Part shown: positions 43,645 through 52,099 of the stretch, piece by piece
Numbering within the stretch: the stretch's first letter is position 1
Layout of the letters: every line of letters begins with the position of its first letter
DNA from: Streptomyces sp. R44
GTDB taxonomy: Bacteria; Actinomycetota; Actinomycetes; Streptomycetales; Streptomycetaceae
Length of the DNA: 64,000 bases
Reading direction: 5' to 3'
NCBI RefSeq assembly: GCF_041053105.1
Contig: NZ_CP163444.1
Span: forward strand, 8,526,501-8,590,500
The notes under the pieces: model-generated
Seen by the model: only the letters and a program-made list of their open reading frames with translations
Told to the model about the DNA's origin: nothing
Databases searched by the model: none
Made by a program: the position numbers and the translations under genes

Positions 43645-43784
43645 GAGGGGCTCAATACCTTTCTGAGGTTGCGTCTCGTCTTGATGATCATGGTGACTGC
43701 GGAGGCCGTGGGCAAGTGCCCCGGAGGTCCGCGATCCGGACCACCCGCCTCCGGTCCACGGCTTCCGGGCGGCTCCCCGTGCCG

Positions 43785-44408
43785 TCAGATGTGGAGCTCG
43801 GGAGGGAAACCCGTCCACCGCAGCTCGGCGGGGAGATGACCCGTGTCGTTGAAGAAGAGGACGGCGGGGGCCCGGTCGGACGTGTAGCGGATGACGGTCA
43901 GCGCCGCGTTCGTCTGGTTGATGCCCATCCACCGCGCCTTCGGGGCGTCGAGGGCCTCCCGGACGAGCCAGGCGATGAGGAAGTTGTGCGTGACGACGAG
44001 TTCGTGGCGCGGCTCGTCGCCGTCGACGGGGCCGGTGAACCGGGCCACGGCCTCGGAGGCCAGTCCGGGGCCCTCTTCCCGCTCCTGCGCCGGGAACCGG
44101 GCCAGGAAGTCGAGCATCGCGTCGGCCGACTTCGCGGGCAGTTCCTCGCGCCGCGGAATGTAGGGGATGTAGTCGCCGGCGGGCGGGGACACGCGCAGGG
44201 GGACCCCGTCGAGCTGGTCACCGATCAGCCGAGCCGTCTGTTCCGCGCGGGCCAGCGGGCCGTGATGGATCGCTGTGAGAGGTGCCTTCCGGAGCCGCTC
44301 CCCGAGGAGGACGGCCTGACGGCGCCCCCGGTCCGTCAACGCACTCTCGTCCTCGTTCGCTTCACCGTGCCGCGCCAGATACAGGTAGCGGGCGGCTGTC
44401 TCCGTCAT
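43785..44408 (-). CDS. Histidine phosphatase family protein
   Basis: This phosphoglycerate-mutase-like phosphatase has 207 residues. The catalytic motif is ARHGEANE (RHG), with the first partner Arg in RGRRQAVLLGERL, HHGPLARAEQTARLI following, and the second catalytic His in LVVTHNFLIAWLV. The late GINQTNAALTVIRYT matches the broad-specificity phosphatases. ATG 44408 is in good context. It is divergent from the endonuclease gene at 44540. Confidence 0.9.
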   Translation of the reverse strand: MTETAARYLYLARHGEANEDESALTDRGRRQAVLLGERLRKAPLTAIHHGPLARAEQTARLIGDQLDGVPLRVSPPAGDYIPYIPRREELPAKSADAMLDFLARFPAQEREEGPGLASEAVARFTGPVDGDEPRHELVVTHNFLIAWLVREALDAPKARWMGINQTNAALTVIRYTSDRAPAVLFFNDTGHLPAELRWTGFPPELHI

Positions 44409-44510
44409 GCTCGACTCCTCCGGCCAGGTTCATGATCATCTGAATGAGTGGACAGACGTGCTGCGGCGCCATGTGGTTCCGCTGCCAGGGGTGTTGCCAC
44501 ACGAGGGGCG

Positions 44511-44533
44511 GTGTCAGTGCCTGTCCTTAGGCT
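44511..44533 (+). promoter_or_regulatory. DNA-damage promoter motif (RecA-NDp/PafBC type)
   Basis: GTGTCAGTG (44511-44519), 8 nt, then TAGGCT (44528-44533) fits TTGTCRGTG-N8-TANNNT with one mismatch, at the first base. The start codon lies 7 nt past the -10, so the endonuclease mRNA would be leaderless. Confidence 0.68.
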
Positions 44534-44539
44534 GCCGCC

Positions 44540-45505
44540 ATGAACGTGAGGGAACCTTCCGCGGACGAGGTCCGCCCCGCACCGGAGCGCACGGTGCGGC
44601 ACCTCCTGGAGTCGGCACGCGAGCAGGCGACACAGCTGACCCTGGAGGCCGCCTTCGCCTGGATGACGGAGGGGCGGCTCGCGTACGACCTGGTTGCCGA
44701 CTGGCGCGGTCTGCAGGAGGAGGCGAACGCGGAACTCGACCGCTGCTGTACGGCCCTGCGCGGCCTCAGGAACGCGACGACCCCACAGGACACCGTGCGG
44801 TACGGCCGGTGCGCGGCGGAGGCGATCCTCGCAGGAGAGCTGCGGGAGCTGGTGTCCCGCACGAAGAAGGCCGTGGCGTGGTCCGAGCAGGCCCGTGACG
44901 CGGTCATGGCGGACCTCGGCCGACTGGTGAGGGAGCGACGCACCGAGTTCCCCTCGGCCAAGGCGGCGCCCCTGGGGGAGTTGCTCGAGGAACTGGCGCG
45001 GGCACGGGCGGACCTCGCCCGCTCCCTGGAGACGTACCGGGAGGAGATGCGCGAGCTGTCCCTGGAGGAGGAGCGGCGCCAGGAGTTCCTGCGGAGCGAC
45101 GGCAGCGTCTCCCTGGAGGAGATCCGCGACCTGTCCAGCCGCGGATTCGAGGAGCTGATCGCCTCACTCCTCGAACGCGACGGCTGCGAGGTGCGGCGTA
45201 CGCACGGCGGGGCGGGGGACCGGGGAGCGGACGTCATCGCCGTGGGCGGGAACGGGGAGCGGATCGTCGTGCAGTGCAAGCTGCGGAGGAAGCCGGGTGC
45301 GGCGATCGGGGTCGTCGACGTGCAGACGTTCAACGGCACGGCACGGCCCGACCACCGGGCGACCCATCCCCTCATGGTGACGAACGCCCGCTTCACCGCC
45401 CAGGCGGAGGCGGCCGCGGCGAGATACGGGATCACACTCATGGACAGGAGCGCGCTGCGGGTCTGGGCGACCTTCGGGAAACCCCTTGTGTTCGCCGTCG
45501 CCTGA
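44540..45505 (+). CDS. Mrr-type restriction endonuclease-like protein
   Basis: The 321-residue protein has a long charged helical N-terminal region (about 20-190, probably coiled coil). A C-terminal Mrr_cat nuclease domain (about 197-305) follows. Its features are SSRGFEELIASLL (Phe203-Glu204), GGAGDRGADVIA (Asp231) and the Gln-Cys-Lys catalytic segment VVQCKLRR (Gln245, Lys247), a PD-(D/E)xK core. Mrr proteins cut modified DNA or act on damaged DNA. No methyltransferase gene is nearby. The damage-type promoter gives a leaderless ATG at 44540. It is convergent with the SpoIIE phosphatase, 5 bp between stops. Confidence 0.88.
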   Translation: MNVREPSADEVRPAPERTVRHLLESAREQATQLTLEAAFAWMTEGRLAYDLVADWRGLQEEANAELDRCCTALRGLRNATTPQDTVRYGRCAAEAILAGELRELVSRTKKAVAWSEQARDAVMADLGRLVRERRTEFPSAKAAPLGELLEELARARADLARSLETYREEMRELSLEEERRQEFLRSDGSVSLEEIRDLSSRGFEELIASLLERDGCEVRRTHGGAGDRGADVIAVGGNGERIVVQCKLRRKPGAAIGVVDVQTFNGTARPDHRATHPLMVTNARFTAQAEAAAARYGITLMDRSALRVWATFGKPLVFAVA

Positions 45506-45510
45506 GGGCG

Positions 45511-46737
45511 TCAGAGCCGGAGGAGGACCAGGGCCGTGTCGTCGGTGACACCGGAGGGCGGGGTGAGCTCGGTGAGCAGGATGTCGGCCAGAGCCTCCGG
45601 GGCGGCGGCCCGGTGCCGGGCGAGCGCGTCGGCGAGCCTGTCCAGACCGGTGTCGATGTCCTCGCGGCGGCGCTCGACGAGCCCGTCGGTGTAGAGCGCG
45701 AGGACCGTGCCGTCCGTGAAGGGGGTCCGGGCCTGGGGCCGGGGCGCGTGTTCGGGGAGCGCCCCCAGTGGGGGGTCGGTGGCCCGGTCGAGGAACTCGA
45801 CGGTGCCGTCGGGGTGGCAGAGGACGGGAGGGGGATGGCCGGCACTGCTGTAGGTGAGGACACGGTTCGTCCAGTCGATCACGACGGACACGGCCGTGGT
45901 GGACTCGGCGCCGTGGACGTCACGCGAGTACAGGTCGAGGACTTCCAGGGCGCGGGCGGGGCCGTCGGCGACGCGTGAGGCCGCCGACAGGGCGCTGCGG
46001 AGGAGTCCCATCACGCCGGCGGCGCGCAGACCGTGGCCGACGACGTCGCCCACGGCGACCGCGGTGCGGCCGGGCAGCTCGACCAGGTCGTACCAGTCGC
46101 CGCAGACGTTGAGCGCTCCGGTGGCGGGCCGGTAGCGGACGGCGGCGTGGTGGTGGCCCAGGGGGCGGGGCGGGGGCAGCATCGCCTCCTGGAGGTGGAG
46201 GGCCACCTCGCGCTCGCGGGCGTGCGCCCGGCGCAGGCGCTCGTTCACCTTCTGCAGTTCCCTCGCGCGGGTGTAGAGCTCGGACTCCAGGACCTGGGCG
46301 CGCTCCCCGGCAGTGCCCCTGCCGCGGGCCTGCATCAGTTCGGTGACCTCCTCCACGCGGTGCAGAAGGAAGGCCACGGAGCCGTCCGGCGCGAGGACGG
46401 GGGCGTTGACCGGGCTCCAGTACCGCTCCTGCCACTGCCCGGGCCGGTCGGGGGCCTCGACGTCGTAACGCTGCAGTGCCATGGTGTCGGGTTCCCGGGT
46501 GGCGAGGACCCGCTCCAGGGAGGCGCGCAGATTGCGCACGCCGGTCGCGGACGGATCGTCCGGGTTGTCGGGGAAGACGTCGAAGAGATAGCGGCCGACG
46601 ACCTGCTCGCGGGTCCGGCCGGACATCGACAGGAAGGCCTCGTTGACGTCCGCGAAGACCAGCCCGGGGGTGAGCACCGCGACGGCACCCGGCAAGGCCT
46701 GGAACACCGCTTCGTAATCGATCCCGGGTCCGTTCAC
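45511..46737 (-). CDS. PAS/SpoIIE-type serine phosphatase
   Basis: This 408-residue phosphatase begins with a PAS domain (about 5-130, FQALPGAVAVLTPGLVFADVNEAFLSMSGRTREQVVG to FLLHRVEEVTE). A coiled linker (about 140-185) leads to a PP2C/SpoIIE domain (about 190-408) with the metal-binding NVCGDWYDLVELPGRTAVAVGDVVGHGL and DGTVLALYTDGLVE, TDDTALVLLRL. It would dephosphorylate an anti-sigma-factor antagonist in response to a signal sensed by PAS. ATG 46737 is used. Confidence 0.93.
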   Translation of the reverse strand: MNGPGIDYEAVFQALPGAVAVLTPGLVFADVNEAFLSMSGRTREQVVGRYLFDVFPDNPDDPSATGVRNLRASLERVLATREPDTMALQRYDVEAPDRPGQWQERYWSPVNAPVLAPDGSVAFLLHRVEEVTELMQARGRGTAGERAQVLESELYTRARELQKVNERLRRAHAREREVALHLQEAMLPPPRPLGHHHAAVRYRPATGALNVCGDWYDLVELPGRTAVAVGDVVGHGLRAAGVMGLLRSALSAASRVADGPARALEVLDLYSRDVHGAESTTAVSVVIDWTNRVLTYSSAGHPPPVLCHPDGTVEFLDRATDPPLGALPEHAPRPQARTPFTDGTVLALYTDGLVERRREDIDTGLDRLADALARHRAAAPEALADILLTELTPPSGVTDDTALVLLRL

Positions 46738-46888
46738 CCTTCACCTGCCCGTCCGCCGCGGGTCCGGCCATCAGACTGCCCCCACGATAGGCGCGACCTG
46801 CGAGTACGGCCTCCGGACGGAGTCCGTTCCGGGGCCGTCGTCCACCCCGGAGCCTTGCCGTGCGCCGAAACGAAGAGATCATGTCGAG

Positions 46889-47422
46889 ATGACGGATCAC
46901 CACTCCTCCGCGTCGCCGACCGTGGTGCGGCTCGCGGAGTACACGAAGGCCGACCAGACCGAGATCCTCGGCGACGGTGCCGATCCCTTCGGCGTCGCCG
47001 ACGCCGGACTGACCTGGCTGCCCAAGAAGGAACACTTCGGCATCAGGCGGCAGGACCGCCTCGTCGCGCACGCCGGCCTGCTGCAGCTGCCCCTGTCGGT
47101 CGCCGGCTCGGCGATACCGGTGGTGGGCGTCGGCGGCGTGGCCGTCGCCCCCGACCTGCGGGGCCACGGACTGGCGCGCGCGGTCGTCGCGGCGGCCCTG
47201 GACCACGCCCGGACACTGGGCCCGCGGTACGGGCTGCTCTTCTGCCGACCGCCCCTCGTCGCGCTCTACCGGCGACTCGGCTGGCACCTCCTCGAACAGC
47301 CCGTCCACGTCGAACAACCCGAGGGGCCCGCGATCATGCCGCTCCGCACGATGTGGACACCGCTCCACGACGACGCGACCTGGCCGCCGGGAGAGGTCAG
47401 GCTGCTCTCGCTCCCCATGTGA
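46889..47422 (+). CDS. GNAT N-acetyltransferase
   Basis: This GNAT has 177 residues. Strand and loop VVGVGGVAVAPDLRGHGLARAVVAAALDHARTLG holds the acetyl-CoA motif (RGHGLA), and PLVALYRRLGWHLLEQPVHVEQPEG follows. The early sequence is less conserved, with WLPKKEHFGIRRQDRLVAHAGLL. It resembles the Eis-like/AAC-type broad GNATs more than RimL. ATG 46889 is used; GAAACGAAGAGATCATG precedes it without a strong site. Confidence 0.85.
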   Translation: MTDHHSSASPTVVRLAEYTKADQTEILGDGADPFGVADAGLTWLPKKEHFGIRRQDRLVAHAGLLQLPLSVAGSAIPVVGVGGVAVAPDLRGHGLARAVVAAALDHARTLGPRYGLLFCRPPLVALYRRLGWHLLEQPVHVEQPEGPAIMPLRTMWTPLHDDATWPPGEVRLLSLPM

Positions 47423-47515
47423 CCGACGACGCGGCCCGGGGCTCGTCCCCGCATATCGCGGGCGTATCGAAAATCGCATACGTCACGGCAACGGGGACTC
47501 GTCTTCCCTGGGCGT

Positions 47516-48220
47516 ATGAACGACCACACCCCTGCGTCCGTCCCGCTCCGCCGCGCGCGCCGGATCGTCCTGCCCGGTCTCGCGGTGCTCGGCCTCGCGT
47601 GCGGCCTGTACGTCCTGCGGGGCCCGCTCCTGATGGCCGCCCCGCGCTGCGTGGCCGGGCAGTGGCACGGCTGCTTCGACACGTTCAACGGTGTGGTGCT
47701 GATGACGCTGGTCGCGCTGCCCCTGGCGTTCCTGGTGGTGTGGGGTCTGGCGTACCGGCGGCGTGCCGCCGGAGCGAGGTCGGCGTGGCGGATGTCGCTG
47801 GCCGAGGTGGGCATGGTCCACGGGACGCTGCCGTTCCTGGGGCTGACCATGATGCCGGGGGCCGGCGCCGGGGTCGTCCCCGGCCGGGTGAGCCTGGTCC
47901 CGCTGCGGGACCTGGTCACGATGGGGACGCTCGGGATCATCGGCAACCTGCTGGTCTTCGCGTCGCTCGGGTTCTTCGCCCCGATGCGGTGGGCGGCGCT
48001 CGCCTCCGTACCGCGGATCCTCGCGCTCGGGGCCGGCTGCTCGCTCCTGGTCGAAACCGCTCAGTACGTCCTGCGGCTCGACCGGGTGTCCTCCGTCGAC
48101 GACGTCCTGGTCAACACCACCGGCGCCGTCCTGGCCGCGCTCGCGTCGCGCCGCTGGTGGCGCACTCCGGGGGAAGCGCCCTCGGACACTCCCCGCCCGG
48201 CACTCCAGGCCGCTGCTTAG
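47516..48220 (+). CDS. VanZ-family membrane protein
   Basis: This 234-residue membrane protein has about five helices and the VanZ/PhoD-like fold: LMTLVALPLAFLVVWGLAYR, then LVTMGTLGIIGNLLVFASLGFFAPMRW and LGAGCSLLVETAQYVLRLDRVSSVDDVLVNTTGAVLAAL. The late RVSSVDDVLVNTTGA segment is the family signature. VanZ proteins can raise teicoplanin tolerance by reducing surface binding. Its stop is 9 bp before the response regulator gene, so the three genes VanZ-regulator-kinase look like one operon. Confidence 0.88.
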   Translation: MNDHTPASVPLRRARRIVLPGLAVLGLACGLYVLRGPLLMAAPRCVAGQWHGCFDTFNGVVLMTLVALPLAFLVVWGLAYRRRAAGARSAWRMSLAEVGMVHGTLPFLGLTMMPGAGAGVVPGRVSLVPLRDLVTMGTLGIIGNLLVFASLGFFAPMRWAALASVPRILALGAGCSLLVETAQYVLRLDRVSSVDDVLVNTTGAVLAALASRRWWRTPGEAPSDTPRPALQAAA

Positions 48221-48229
48221 GCTTGAGCC

Positions 48230-48901
48230 ATGCGCGTACTGATCGTGGAGGACGAGCCCTACCTGGCCGAAGCAGTCCGTGACGGGCTCCGCCTGGAAGC
48301 GATCGCCGCCGACATCGCCGGCGACGGCGACACCGCACTGGAGATGCTCGGCGTCCACAGCTACGACCTCGCGGTCCTGGACCGCGACATCCCCGGCCCC
48401 TCCGGCGACGAGGTCGCCCGGCGCATCGTCGCCTCCGGCAGCGGCATCCCGATCCTCATGCTCACCGCGGCGGACCGGATCGACGACAAGGCCTCCGGGT
48501 TCGAGCTCGGCGCCGACGACTACCTGACCAAGCCGTTCGACCTGCGCGAGCTCGTCCTGCGGCTGAGGGCCCTCGACCGAAGGCGCGCGCACTCCCGGCC
48601 CCCGGTCCGCGAGGTCGCGGGCCTCCGGCTCGACCCCTTCCGCCGGGAGGTCTTCCGCGACGGACGCTACGTCGCGCTCACCCGTAAGCAGTTCGCCGTC
48701 CTCGAAGTCCTTGTCGCCGCCGAGGGCGGCGTCGTCAGTGCCGAAGAGCTCCTCGAACGGGCCTGGGACGAGAACGCCGACCCGCTCACCAACGCCGTAC
48801 GCATCACCGTCTCCGCCCTGCGCAAACGGCTCGGCGAACCATGGATCATCGCCACCGTGCCCGGAGTCGGGTACCGGATCGACGCCGGCTCGCATGGATA
48901 G
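48230..48901 (+). CDS. Response regulator, OmpR family
   Basis: This regulator has 223 residues. A receiver domain (about 1-115) has phospho-accepting Asp51 (DLAVLDRDIPG) and conserved VEDEP and LTKPFDLRELVLRL. A winged-helix DNA-binding domain follows (about 130-222, VALTRKQFAVLEVLVAAEGGVVSAEELLERAWDEN). Its stop overlaps the kinase start by 8 bp, so the two are translationally coupled. The cognate kinase is the next gene. Confidence 0.95.
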   Translation: MRVLIVEDEPYLAEAVRDGLRLEAIAADIAGDGDTALEMLGVHSYDLAVLDRDIPGPSGDEVARRIVASGSGIPILMLTAADRIDDKASGFELGADDYLTKPFDLRELVLRLRALDRRRAHSRPPVREVAGLRLDPFRREVFRDGRYVALTRKQFAVLEVLVAAEGGVVSAEELLERAWDENADPLTNAVRITVSALRKRLGEPWIIATVPGVGYRIDAGSHG

Positions 48902-49973
48902 GCGCCCCGGGCTCAGCGCCCGCCTGAAGCTCACCCTCAGCTACGCCGGATTCCTCGCCGTCGCCGGCGCCCTCATGCTGGCCGTGGTGTGGGGCTTCCT
49001 GCTGCGCTACGTACCCGACAACTCGCAGGGCCTTCTCGGGATCTCGCCCAACCGCTACCTCCTCGTGCACACCTTCGCCCCCGCCGCGGCCGTGGCGATG
49101 GCCTTCCTGCTCGTGTTCGGCCTCGTCGGAGGATGGATCCTCGCCGGCCGGATGCTCGCACCGCTCGACCGGATCACCGCCGCGGCACGGACGGCGGGAA
49201 GCGGATCGCTGTCCCACCGCATCCGCATGAAGGGCCGCCGGGACGAGTTCCGCGAACTGTCCGACGCCTTCGACTCGATGCTCGAACAACTCGAGTCCCA
49301 CGTCGCCGAGCAGCAGCGCTTCGCCGCGAACGCCTCCCACGAACTGCGCACCCCGCTCGCCGTCTCGCGCACTCTCCTCGACGTCGCCCGCGAGGACCCC
49401 ACGCGGGACCGGGACGAACTCATCGAACGCCTGCAAGCCGTCAACACCCGGGCGATCGACCTCACCGAAGCGCTCCTCCTGCTCAGCCGCAGCGACCGCG
49501 GGAACGTCACCCGCGAGAGCGTCGACCTCTCCCTCGTCGCCGAAGAGGCCGCCGAAACCCTGCTCCCCCTCGCCGAACAGCGCCGGATCACCCTCGACGT
49601 CACCGGCGAGGCCGCCCCGACCAGGGGCTCCGCCGGGCTGCTGCTGCGGATGGTCACGAACCTCGTCCAGAACGCCATCGTCCACAACCTGCCCACCGGT
49701 GGCACCGTGACCGTCCACACCGGGACGCGGGACGACGCGAGCGTGGTACGGGTCGAGAACACGGGCCCTCCGCTGCCTCCGGAGCTGGTGCCGACCCTCA
49801 CCGAACCCTTCCGGCGCGGAACGGAACGCGTACGCACCGACGAGCACGCCGGTGTCGGCCTCGGCCTCGCCATCGTGCACAGCGTCGTCCGCGCCCACGA
49901 CGGGACCCTCGACCTCGCCCCTCGCCCCGGCGGCGGCCTCCTCGTCACGGTCACGCTTCCCCGCACGCCGTAG
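48894..49973 (+). CDS. Sensor histidine kinase paired with the OmpR regulator
   Basis: This kinase has 359 residues. Two transmembrane helices (about 13-38 and 63-85) flank a short extracellular loop of about 25 residues. HAMP (about 85-138), HisKA (phospho-accepting His149 in NASHELRTPL) and HATPase (TNLVQNAI, GVGLGLAIVHSVV) follow. The small sensor loop recalls kinases that respond to membrane-localised ligands such as antibiotics. ATG 48894 overlaps the regulator stop. Together with VanZ upstream it suggests a cell-envelope stress unit; that is inference. Confidence 0.93.
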   Translation: MDRRPGLSARLKLTLSYAGFLAVAGALMLAVVWGFLLRYVPDNSQGLLGISPNRYLLVHTFAPAAAVAMAFLLVFGLVGGWILAGRMLAPLDRITAAARTAGSGSLSHRIRMKGRRDEFRELSDAFDSMLEQLESHVAEQQRFAANASHELRTPLAVSRTLLDVAREDPTRDRDELIERLQAVNTRAIDLTEALLLLSRSDRGNVTRESVDLSLVAEEAAETLLPLAEQRRITLDVTGEAAPTRGSAGLLLRMVTNLVQNAIVHNLPTGGTVTVHTGTRDDASVVRVENTGPPLPPELVPTLTEPFRRGTERVRTDEHAGVGLGLAIVHSVVRAHDGTLDLAPRPGGGLLVTVTLPRTP

Positions 49974-49992
49974 ACCCTCCGACGCCTCCGCT

Positions 49993-51186
49993 TCACACCG
50001 CTTCCGTCCGCACCGGCCGGCGCAGCAGATACACGGCCGCCGAGGTGACGAGAAGCAGCATGCAGCCGGTGAACACCAGGCCCGCCTGCTCAAGGCCGAG
50101 CGGTTCGGCCAGGAGGCCGACCCCGATGACCGGGATCGAGATGCCCGTGTACGCCACCACGAACAGGGTCGAGATCACCGCCGCACGCCGCTCCACCGGC
50201 GCGGCCGCGGCGACGGCGGACAGCGCCGCGCGGAAGGAGAGCCCCTGGCCGACTCCGCCGACGACAGCGGCGAGGACCACGAGCGCAAGCAGCTCGGCGG
50301 AGAGCGCCCCCGCCAGGAACGCAAGCCCGGCGAAGAGCACGACGCAGCCCAGCGGCAGGGACCGGGGCACCCCGAAGCGGCCGACGGCCAGCTGACCGGC
50401 CGTGGAGGAGAAGAAGGCCAGCGCGACGATCAGACCGCTCACCGCGTGGTTGTCCACCTGCAGGAACTGGGCCAGGAAGGCGGGGCTGACCGAGGTGAAC
50501 ACCCCGAACAACGCGAACCCCGCGAAGGACGCGATGGCCGCCGGCACGAACACCGGGCGGACCTGCGCGGGCAGCGCCGGCCGCTGCGGCCGTACGGCGC
50601 TCAGCGGCCGCGGGTCCCGCACGGTCTCCGGCAGCCGCAGCAGGACGACGACCGATACGGCCACCAGGGCGAGATGTACGGCGAAGGGGAGCAGCAGCGG
50701 CTCGGGGGCGTACTCCGCGAGCAGGCCGGCGAGCAGCGGCCCGCAGCCCAGTCCGCCCATGTTGGCGGCCGTCGCCACGAGCGTCGCCCGGGACTGGCCG
50801 CCGGGCGGGGCGAGATCCATGACGTACGCGGTGGCCGCCCCCGTGAACAGGCCGGCCGACAGGCCCGAGAGCAGCCGGCCCGCGTACAGCCACGCCAGTC
50901 CGTCGGCGCTCAGGAAGCAGACCGCACTCATCCCCGCGAAGCCGAGCCCCCACAGCAGTGTCGGCCGTCGGCCGACCGTGTCCGAGGCGTTGCCCGCGAG
51001 CAGCAGCACGCCGATGACCCCGAAGGCGTACACCGCGTACACGACGGTCACCGTCAGCTCGGAGAACCCGAATTTCTCCTGGTAGAGCGGGTAGAGCGGA
51101 GTCGGCAGCGTGGTGCCGGTCATCCCCACGACGAACACGGCCCCGGCGAGCAGACACCGCAGCCACCCCTGACGATCACCAACCAT
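49993..51186 (-). CDS. MFS transporter
   Basis: This 397-residue membrane protein has 12 helices. The MFS motif A variant GNASDTVGRRPTLLWG lies between helices 2 and 3, and RLLSGLSAGLFTGAATAYVMDLAPP in helix 4 resembles motif C of drug exporters. It is likely a drug or metabolite exporter. ATG 51186 is chosen over the much longer upstream frame, which is a shadow of the gene at 51308. It is convergent with the kinase gene. Confidence 0.9.
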   Translation of the reverse strand: MVGDRQGWLRCLLAGAVFVVGMTGTTLPTPLYPLYQEKFGFSELTVTVVYAVYAFGVIGVLLLAGNASDTVGRRPTLLWGLGFAGMSAVCFLSADGLAWLYAGRLLSGLSAGLFTGAATAYVMDLAPPGGQSRATLVATAANMGGLGCGPLLAGLLAEYAPEPLLLPFAVHLALVAVSVVVLLRLPETVRDPRPLSAVRPQRPALPAQVRPVFVPAAIASFAGFALFGVFTSVSPAFLAQFLQVDNHAVSGLIVALAFFSSTAGQLAVGRFGVPRSLPLGCVVLFAGLAFLAGALSAELLALVVLAAVVGGVGQGLSFRAALSAVAAAAPVERRAAVISTLFVVAYTGISIPVIGVGLLAEPLGLEQAGLVFTGCMLLLVTSAAVYLLRRPVRTEAV

Positions 51187-51307
51187 GCCGCCGACCGTAA
51201 CCCCCACCCGCGCCCCCACCCGGCAACGCGACGCCCGCGATCGGGTCATCGACCGTGCCGGCCCAAAGCGGGCTGGACGAGGGGGACCCACGAGCCAGAC
51301 TGTGCGC

Positions 51308-52036
51308 ATGGACGGATGGATCCGATCGGGGAGTGAACCCGGTCCCGCACTGTACGGACGCCTGCGCGTCGAGACCGCCGACCTGGGGCCGGCCCGCCGC
51401 CTCACCGAACGCCGCCCCGGGTACGGCGATTTCGGCACCGTCGCCGGCGTCGCCGCGCCCGGCTTCCCGGCGTACGCGCGCGTGCTGCACCCCGCCGCCC
51501 TCGACGAGCGCCCGGTCCGCTGGGACACCGTGGCCGCCGCCTGCGGACGGCGGGTCGAGGCGCTGACGGACTGGTACGAGGTGATCGGTGCCGAGCGGTT
51601 CCACCAGAACCGCTCGGAGTACGGCCTGCCCGGAGTCTGGGACGAGCATCCCGCCGAAGGCCCCACGCCCGGTGCGGTCGCGCGGGCGATGATCCCCGTC
51701 CTCGCGCGCCACACGGGCACGCCGGACCACTGCTGGTACGGGCTGTGGGAGGGGTACGGCCGCTGGGACTGGGAGGGGATCCCCACCTTCCCGACCCCGG
51801 GCAGGGACGAGATCCTGCTGTCCGGGACGCTGGCCGACGCGGTGTCCCCGGAATTCCTGGACGAGTTCGCCGAACTCCCCGACCTGTGGTGGCCGCAGGA
51901 CGGCGTCTGGTGCGTGGGCGGCGACGTCGACCTCGTGAGCACGTACGTCTGCGGATCCGAGGAACTGATCGCCGACCTGCTCGCCACACCCGGCCTGGAG
52001 GCCCACCGGGTCACGGCCTCCGACCGCGTCGGCTGA
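51308..52036 (+). CDS. Hypothetical protein
   Basis: This is a soluble protein of 242 residues. It is rich in Trp and acidic residues, with WYEVIGAERFHQNRSEYGLPGVWDEHPAEG, DHCWYGLWEGYGRWDWEG and WWPQDGVWCVGGDVDLVSTYVCGSEELIADLLA. This last part is reminiscent of SMI1/KNR4-like or immunity-type proteins, but I cannot assign a family. CAGACT at 51296-51301 places a -10 7 nt before ATG 51308, suggesting a leaderless mRNA. It is divergent from the MFS gene. Confidence 0.7.
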   Translation: MDGWIRSGSEPGPALYGRLRVETADLGPARRLTERRPGYGDFGTVAGVAAPGFPAYARVLHPAALDERPVRWDTVAAACGRRVEALTDWYEVIGAERFHQNRSEYGLPGVWDEHPAEGPTPGAVARAMIPVLARHTGTPDHCWYGLWEGYGRWDWEGIPTFPTPGRDEILLSGTLADAVSPEFLDEFAELPDLWWPQDGVWCVGGDVDLVSTYVCGSEELIADLLATPGLEAHRVTASDRVG

Positions 52037-52099
52037 AGGGAGGCGGAGGACCCCCGGCGGGCTCGTCGCGCGCACGGCGCTCGTACTAGCGTGGGGCGC

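Noticed and set aside
51185..51307. N-terminal extension of the gene at 51308
   Set aside because: Arg/Thr/Pro-rich and overlapping the MFS start region; the -10 at 51296 points to ATG 51308.
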